8,840 nt of DNA from Peptoniphilus_A sp001811425 (GTDB taxonomy: Bacteria; Bacillota; Clostridia; Tissierellales; Peptoniphilaceae), in contig NZ_KV804722.1 of NCBI RefSeq assembly GCF_001811425.1, positions 1 to 8,840 of the forward strand, read 5' to 3'. Positions 5,277 to 8,840 of the stretch are shown piece by piece. The stretch's first letter is position 1, and each line of letters starts with the position of its first letter. The notes beneath the pieces are model-generated. The model was given only the letters and a program-made list of their open reading frames with translations, did no database searches and was not told the origin of the DNA. A program made the translations under genes and the position numbers.

Positions 5277-6162
5277 GTTAAAAAATCTTTTTAAAAAATT
5301 TAGAGAAAAAAGAAAGATAGTGCAAGGCTCTTTTGCTCTTCTTACAAATATACATATTCCAAATTTTTTTAAGGGAACTATTTACACGGGCAAGATGAAA
5401 AGTGCTTGCGTGCCAGGACTAAATTGTTATTCCTGTCCAGGTGCAGCTCTATCTTGTCCCATAGGTTCCTTTCAAGCTGTTGTAGGGTCGTCAAAATTTA
5501 ATTTTGCCTACTATGTGACGGGCCTCATGCTTTTATTTGGAACTGTGTTTGGAAGATTTATTTGTGGATTTTTGTGTCCCTTTGGATTTTTTCAGGATTT
5601 AATTCATAAAATTCCATCGAAAAAATTTAGCACTAGAAGATTTAGTTTTTTAAAGTACATCAAGTATTTTATTTTGGTCTTTGTAGTTTGGTTATTTGGA
5701 GTATTTTTGACAGATGAGTTGGGATTTGCATCTCCATACTTTTGTCAGTACCTTTGCCCACAGGGAATACTTGAAGGAGGAATCCCTCTTTCACTAGCAA
5801 GCAAAAGTATAAGGGGAGCACTTGGCAATTTATTTTTGCTAAAGTCAGGAATTCTCGCCCTAGTGATTATACTCTCAATATTCTTTTACAGACCTTTTTG
5901 CAAATACTTATGCCCACTGGGCGCCTTTTACGCACTAACTAATAAATTTTCTTTTTATCAATACCATGTAAATGATTCTTGTATATCATGCGGAAAATGT
6001 AAGAGGATTTGCAAAATGGATGTAGACATGTCAAAAAATCAAAGAGCCTTGGAGTGCATAAGATGTGGTGACTGCATCAAAGCTTGCCCAACATCTGCGA
6101 TTTCCACCTCATTTAAAAATAATAAAATCAATAATTTAGAAGAAGGAGCAAGATATGAATAA
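5263..6162 (+). CDS. membrane 4Fe-4S polyferredoxin, NapH-like
   Basis: This 299-residue membrane protein has 18 cysteines. In order: CVPGLNCYSCPG with a further Cys (C49, C55, C58, C65); three C-x3-CP motifs at membrane edges (C101/C105, C161/C165, C213/C217); and a C-terminal 2[4Fe-4S] ferredoxin domain with C240, C243, C246, C250 and C265, C268, C271, C275. Helices lie around 82-104, 133-150 and 190-209. This architecture is that of NapH/NosR-type proteins, which pass electrons between quinol or ferredoxin and periplasmic partners. The start is a TTG, either 5263 or 5269. GGAG at 5255-5258 is 4 or 10 nt away respectively, and no nearby ATG exists. It overlaps the CXXC gene upstream (14 or 8 nt) and the lipoprotein gene downstream (8 nt), so translation of all three is coupled. 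Likely role: supplying electrons across the membrane to the TlpA-like protein. The donor is unknown. Confidence 0.88.
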   Translation: MGLDKLKNLFKKFREKRKIVQGSFALLTNIHIPNFFKGTIYTGKMKSACVPGLNCYSCPGAALSCPIGSFQAVVGSSKFNFAYYVTGLMLLFGTVFGRFICGFLCPFGFFQDLIHKIPSKKFSTRRFSFLKYIKYFILVFVVWLFGVFLTDELGFASPYFCQYLCPQGILEGGIPLSLASKSIRGALGNLFLLKSGILALVIILSIFFYRPFCKYLCPLGAFYALTNKFSFYQYHVNDSCISCGKCKRICKMDVDMSKNQRALECIRCGDCIKACPTSAISTSFKNNKINNLEEGARYE

Positions 6163-6715
6163 AATTTTTAAGAATATTAGTAAAATTTTTGTGCTATTGT
6201 TTTTGGCACTTGCCATGACTGCTTGCACAAGCAAGGCGCCAGAAGGACCTACTGTATCAAGTGGAGACTCTTTCCCAAAATTTGACGCAGTAGATTTCAA
6301 GGGCAATCCAGTAAGTAGTGATGTCTTTAAAGACAGTCCTGTTACAATAATGAGCATCTGGTTTACAGGTTGTAAGGGCTGCATAGACGAAATGCCTACC
6401 CTACAAAAAATTTCTGAAGAACTAAAGGACAAAAATGTAAAGGTTATGTCAATTTGCCTTGACACTTATGAAGATAAAAAAATTAAAGAAGAGGCTGAAA
6501 AAATTATTGAAGCAAAGGGAGTTAAGTACCCAAATCTTGCTGTAAAACCTTCTGAAGAAATAGACAACTACCTCAAAAACTTGACAGCTTTTCCTACAAC
6601 TCTTTTAATTGGAAGAGACGGAAAAATTATTGACAACATAAGTGTCGGTTCACAAGAAAAAATTGATGAACTATACAAAAAAATTGACGAAATAATTGCC
6701 AGTGAAGGAAAATAA
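6155..6715 (+). CDS. TlpA/thioredoxin-like lipoprotein, extracytoplasmic thiol reductase
   Basis: This 186-residue protein starts with a lipoprotein signal: Lys-rich N-terminus, hydrophobic core (11-20), and lipobox ending at C24 (AMTAC). A flexible linker leads to a redoxin fold of the AhpC-TSA/TlpA type. The active-site pair is C73-x2-C76 in WFTGCKGCIDEMP, at the end of the first core strand, and the cis-proline is P147 in AFPTTLLIG. A third cysteine, C101, lies after the second core strand. The CKGC dipeptide differs from the CGPC of thioredoxin and the C-x-P-C usual in TlpA, so its redox potential may differ. AAGGAG (6143-6148) is 6 nt before the ATG. It overlaps the polyferredoxin gene by 8 nt and is last in the operon. 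Likely role: reducing protein disulfides or peroxides outside the membrane with electrons from its neighbours. Confidence 0.88.
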   Translation: MNKIFKNISKIFVLLFLALAMTACTSKAPEGPTVSSGDSFPKFDAVDFKGNPVSSDVFKDSPVTIMSIWFTGCKGCIDEMPTLQKISEELKDKNVKVMSICLDTYEDKKIKEEAEKIIEAKGVKYPNLAVKPSEEIDNYLKNLTAFPTTLLIGRDGKIIDNISVGSQEKIDELYKKIDEIIASEGK

Positions 6716-6760
6716 ATTCACTAGCTTAAGATAATAAATCCTCATTGATACACCTATTTT

Positions 6761-6789
6761 GACTCATGCTTGCATGGGTCTTTTTTTTT
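6761..6789 (+). terminator. intrinsic terminator of the redox operon
   Basis: An 8-bp stem (gactcatg at 6761-6768 and catgggtc at 6773-6780, one G:U pair, loop cttg) is followed by nine T. It separates the redox operon from hcp. Confidence 0.88.
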
Positions 6790-6812
6790 AATTTGTAGAT
6801 AAAATTTTTAAA

Positions 6813-6855
6813 TGTTGCATATGCAACAGAAAGTTATTAATTTTTATATTAAAAT
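6813..6855 (+). promoter_or_regulatory. 16-bp palindromic operator and putative hcp promoter
   Basis: TGTTGCATATGCAACA (6813-6828) is a perfect 16-bp palindrome, of the size and symmetry bound by CRP/FNR-family dimers. A candidate -10, TAAAAT, lies at 6850-6855. With a start near 6862 the palindrome would be centred at -41.5, the class II activator position. No good -35 is present, which fits activation. CRP/FNR-type HcpR is a known regulator of hcp genes in several anaerobes, but assigning this site to HcpR is inference. In DNA this AT-rich other -10 hexamers (for example TATATT at 6845) are possible. Confidence 0.5.
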
Positions 6856-6899
6856 TATTTTAGAAGTTAAAACTTACTAATTTAAAAGGTGGGATAATT

Positions 6900-8510
6900 A
6901 TGAGTATGTTTTGTTTTCAATGTCAAGAGACTTTTAAAAATTCTGGCTGCATAAAAAGAGGTGTCTGCGGAAAGACAAGTGATGTTGCAAATTTGCAAGA
7001 TTTTTTGATTTGGATTTCTAAGGGACTTTCTGAAATTGCAGTAAAAAGTGAAAGGGAAAATAAGGAAGTTGTAGACAGAGTTATTTTAAACCTATTTACA
7101 ACTATTACAAATGCAAATTTTGATTTTTCTCAAATTAAAGATAGAATTTGTGAAACAATTGATATGATGAATTCTTTAAGAGAAGATAAAAATTATAGCG
7201 AAGCTGCAAAGTGGTCATCAAAGGATTTTTCTGAAATAGAGGAAAAAATAAGTTCAGGCGAAGTTTCTATTTTAGCTGAAGAAAATGAAGATGTAAGAAG
7301 TTTAAAGGAGCTAATAACGTATGGACTAAAGGGCATGGCTGCTTATGCGAGACATGCAAAAGTTTTGGGTTATGAAAGTGAGAAGGTAAATAATTTTATC
7401 TTAACTACAATGGCTGAACTTTTAAGAGAAAAAAGCCTAGACGAATTAGTTGCACTTACTCTTGAAACTGGTTCTATGGGATATCTTGCTATGGCGACAC
7501 TTGATAAAGCAAACACAAAGACTTATGGCAATCCAGAAATAAGTAATGTAAATATTGGCACGAGAAATAAGCCTGGAATTTTAGTTTCTGGTCACGACTT
7601 AAAGGATTTTGAAATGTTACTTGAACAAGCCAAGGATTCTGGCGTGGATATTTACACTCACTCAGAAATGCTTCCTGCAAATTATTATCCAAGCTTTAAA
7701 AAATATGAAAACTTTGTGGGAAACTATGGCAACGCCTGGTGGAAGCAAAGAGATGAGTTTGAAGCCTTTAATGGACCAATACTAATGACGACAAATTGCA
7801 TAGTGCCTCCAAAGGATTCCTATAAAGACAAATTATTTACAACTGGTGCTGCAGGATACCCTGGTTGCAAGTATATCGAAGAAGATGAAAAGGGTCACAA
7901 GGATTTTTCAGAAATAATTAAACTTGCAAAGACTTGCAAGGCTCCAGAAGAAATTGAAAAGGGAAGTATAGTTGGTGGTTTTGCTCATAGTCAAGTCATG
8001 GAACTTGCCGACAAGGTTATTGAAGCTGTAAAAAATGGCGACATCACAAAGTTTATTGTCATGGCTGGCTGCGATGGAAGAATGGCTGATAGAGAGTATT
8101 ACACAGAATTTGCAGAAAAACTTCCAAAGTCTACAGTGATTTTGACAGCAGGTTGTGCAAAATATAGGTACAACAAATTAAATCTAGGGGACATCAATGG
8201 TATACCAAGAGTTTTAGATGCAGGCCAATGTAATGATTCTTATTCACTAATTCAAATTGCCCTTGCCCTAGTTGACGCTTTTGGAGTGGAATCTGTTAAT
8301 GATCTTCCACTTGTGTACAATATTGCATGGTATGAACAAAAAGCTGTTATAGTTTTACTTGCATTACTTTCACTTGGTGTAAAAAATATTCACCTTGGTC
8401 CAAGTCTTCCAGCTTTCTTATCTCCTAATGTTACAGATGTTTTAGTGGAGAAATTTAATATTGCTGGCATTTCAAATGTTGAAGATGATATAAAAAATTT
8501 AATAATTTAA
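6900..8510 (+). CDS. hcp: hybrid cluster protein (hydroxylamine reductase / NO-stress enzyme)
   Basis: This 536-residue cytoplasmic protein is a full-length Hcp (prismane protein). N-terminal cysteines C5, C8, C17 and C23 (C-x2-C-x8-C-x5-C) bind the proximal [4Fe-4S] cluster, the spacing typical of anaerobe-type Hcp. All ligands of the hybrid 4Fe-2O-2S cluster are present by motif: H232 (GHD), E256 (HSEMLPA), C300 (TTNCIVPP), C391 (AGCDGR, the persulfide cysteine), C419 (AGCAKY), C444 (GQCNDSYS), E479 and K481 (WYEQKA). The family reduces hydroxylamine to ammonia in vitro, and nitric oxide reduction and protein S-nitrosylation have been shown for E. coli Hcp. AGGTGGG (6887-6893) is 6 nt before the ATG. 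The gene has its own promoter region with a palindrome and is separated from the redox operon by a terminator. No hcr reductase partner is in the window, so electrons probably come from a separate ferredoxin or similar donor. Confidence 0.96.
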   Translation: MSMFCFQCQETFKNSGCIKRGVCGKTSDVANLQDFLIWISKGLSEIAVKSERENKEVVDRVILNLFTTITNANFDFSQIKDRICETIDMMNSLREDKNYSEAAKWSSKDFSEIEEKISSGEVSILAEENEDVRSLKELITYGLKGMAAYARHAKVLGYESEKVNNFILTTMAELLREKSLDELVALTLETGSMGYLAMATLDKANTKTYGNPEISNVNIGTRNKPGILVSGHDLKDFEMLLEQAKDSGVDIYTHSEMLPANYYPSFKKYENFVGNYGNAWWKQRDEFEAFNGPILMTTNCIVPPKDSYKDKLFTTGAAGYPGCKYIEEDEKGHKDFSEIIKLAKTCKAPEEIEKGSIVGGFAHSQVMELADKVIEAVKNGDITKFIVMAGCDGRMADREYYTEFAEKLPKSTVILTAGCAKYRYNKLNLGDINGIPRVLDAGQCNDSYSLIQIALALVDAFGVESVNDLPLVYNIAWYEQKAVIVLLALLSLGVKNIHLGPSLPAFLSPNVTDVLVEKFNIAGISNVEDDIKNLII

Positions 8511-8528
8511 TAATTTAATAAAAAATCT

Positions 8529-8556
8529 TTGTTTTTATTTTTCTTAGCCTTATAAT
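8529..8556 (+). promoter_or_regulatory. promoter of the T-box leader
   Basis: TATAAT at 8551-8556 with a weak -35, TTGTTT, at 8529-8534 (16-bp spacer) would start transcription near 8563, about 20 nt before stem I of the T-box. I see no convincing GC-containing terminator after hcp, so some hcp read-through into the leader is possible. Confidence 0.6.
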
Positions 8557-8583
8557 AAAAAACAATTAATAAATAAAATTTTT

Positions 8584-8817
8584 GGGAAGAAGAGTAACTT
8601 AAAATTTTGAGCAAAGAGAGCTTCGCCCAGGTGAAAGAAGTGGATGAGTTTTATGTGAACATGGCCTTCTCTAGGAAATATGGATATTAGGTATTTACGG
8701 GTCTTCCCGTTATAGAAGTAGAGTATGATTGTCCTTGAAGGGGTCGCTTTCGTGAGAAAGTGATATATTAAGGTGGTAACACGAGCTTTCATCCTTAGGG
8801 ATGAAGGCTCTTTTTTT
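8584..8817 (+). promoter_or_regulatory. T-box leader, methionine specifier
   Basis: This is a tRNA-sensing transcription attenuator. Stem I begins with gaagaag followed by AGTA (8593-8596). The distal part carries agagagcttcgccc and ggtgaaag, as in the tRNA-elbow-binding region. The descending strand has GAAC (8657-8660) then ATG (8661-8663), then ccttct pairing back to the start. By comparison with the B. subtilis glyQS leader, where GAA plus one base precedes the codon, the specifier is ATG (Met). A stem III hairpin is seen at 8745-8762. The T-box core (8770-8782, aaggtggtaacac) holds the bulge TGGT (8774-8777), which pairs with an ACCA tRNA end. This fits the tRNA-Met of this window (A73) and argues against His, whose tRNA usually has C73. 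The regulated gene lies beyond the window: methionyl-tRNA synthetase, a methionine transporter or biosynthesis are the expected types. Confidence 0.92.
8783..8817 (+). terminator. T-box-controlled terminator
   Basis: A 12-bp stem (8783-8794 with 8799-8810, one G:U pair, loop ttag) runs into seven T (8811-8817). Its 5' arm begins within the end of the T-box sequence, so formation of the antiterminator with uncharged tRNA would exclude it. An ATG at 8830 further on has no ribosome binding site and is probably not the start of the controlled gene. Confidence 0.93.
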
Positions 8818-8840
8818 GTACGCTTTAGCATGAATAAACC

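Noticed and set aside
6136..6465. Minus-strand open frame of 109 codons inside the lipoprotein gene
   Set aside because: It is antisense to a well-supported lipoprotein gene and shows no domain or start signal.
7489..7692. Minus-strand open frame inside hcp
   Set aside because: It is a shadow of a conserved enzyme gene whose ligand residues are all in the plus frame.
8658..8663. Reading the T-box specifier as CAT (His)
   Set aside because: Known leaders have one base between GAA and the codon, giving ATG. The TGGT bulge calls for an A73 tRNA, which fits Met and not the usual C73 of tRNA-His.
8550..8831. Minus-strand open frame of 93 codons over the end of the window
   Set aside because: It is antisense to the T-box leader, whose structure explains the sequence.

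Overview
The window is AT-rich DNA from a low-GC Gram-positive anaerobe. The evidence is a packed tRNA array with encoded CCA ends, strong AGGAGG-type ribosome binding sites, a T-box leader, methionine gamma-lyase, a hybrid cluster protein and iron-sulfur redox genes. A clostridium-like or Peptoniphilus-like organism (Clostridia/Tissierellia) fits best. The genus is my inference and cannot be settled from the sequence alone.

Layout. Positions 1-1200 hold a plus-strand tRNA array: the 3' end of an unassigned tRNA, then Met, Glu, Val, Asp, Thr, Tyr, Gly, Arg, Gln, Lys and Ser, an intrinsic terminator, and a second identical Lys gene with its own terminator. A 30-nt fragment that looks like a decayed copy of the Met gene sits between Met and Glu. 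Positions 1315-1863 carry a promoter and a gene for a two-helix membrane protein of unknown function. A strong terminator that can work on both strands separates it from a minus-strand pair: an NhaC-family transporter gene (3295-4680) followed by methionine gamma-lyase (1992-3194). The pair probably imports and degrades a sulfur amino acid, giving a 2-oxo acid, ammonia and a thiol.

Positions 4681-5129 are a divergent regulatory region with a good minus-strand promoter for the transporter and an extended -10 for the plus-strand genes. Positions 5130-6715 are a tightly overlapping three-gene operon: a 48-residue membrane protein ending in a CLEC thiol pair, a membrane polyferredoxin of the NapH type, and a TlpA/thioredoxin-like lipoprotein with a CKGC active site. 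I read this as a transmembrane electron-transfer module feeding an extracytoplasmic thiol reductase. It is the most interesting system in the window.

After a terminator, a perfect 16-bp palindrome precedes hcp (6900-8510), the hybrid cluster protein (hydroxylamine/NO detoxification). The window ends in a complete T-box leader (about 8584-8817) whose specifier reads best as ATG (Met) and whose tRNA-end-binding bulge TGGT suits an A73 tRNA such as the tRNA-Met at 42-118. The gene it controls lies beyond the window and should be methionine-related.
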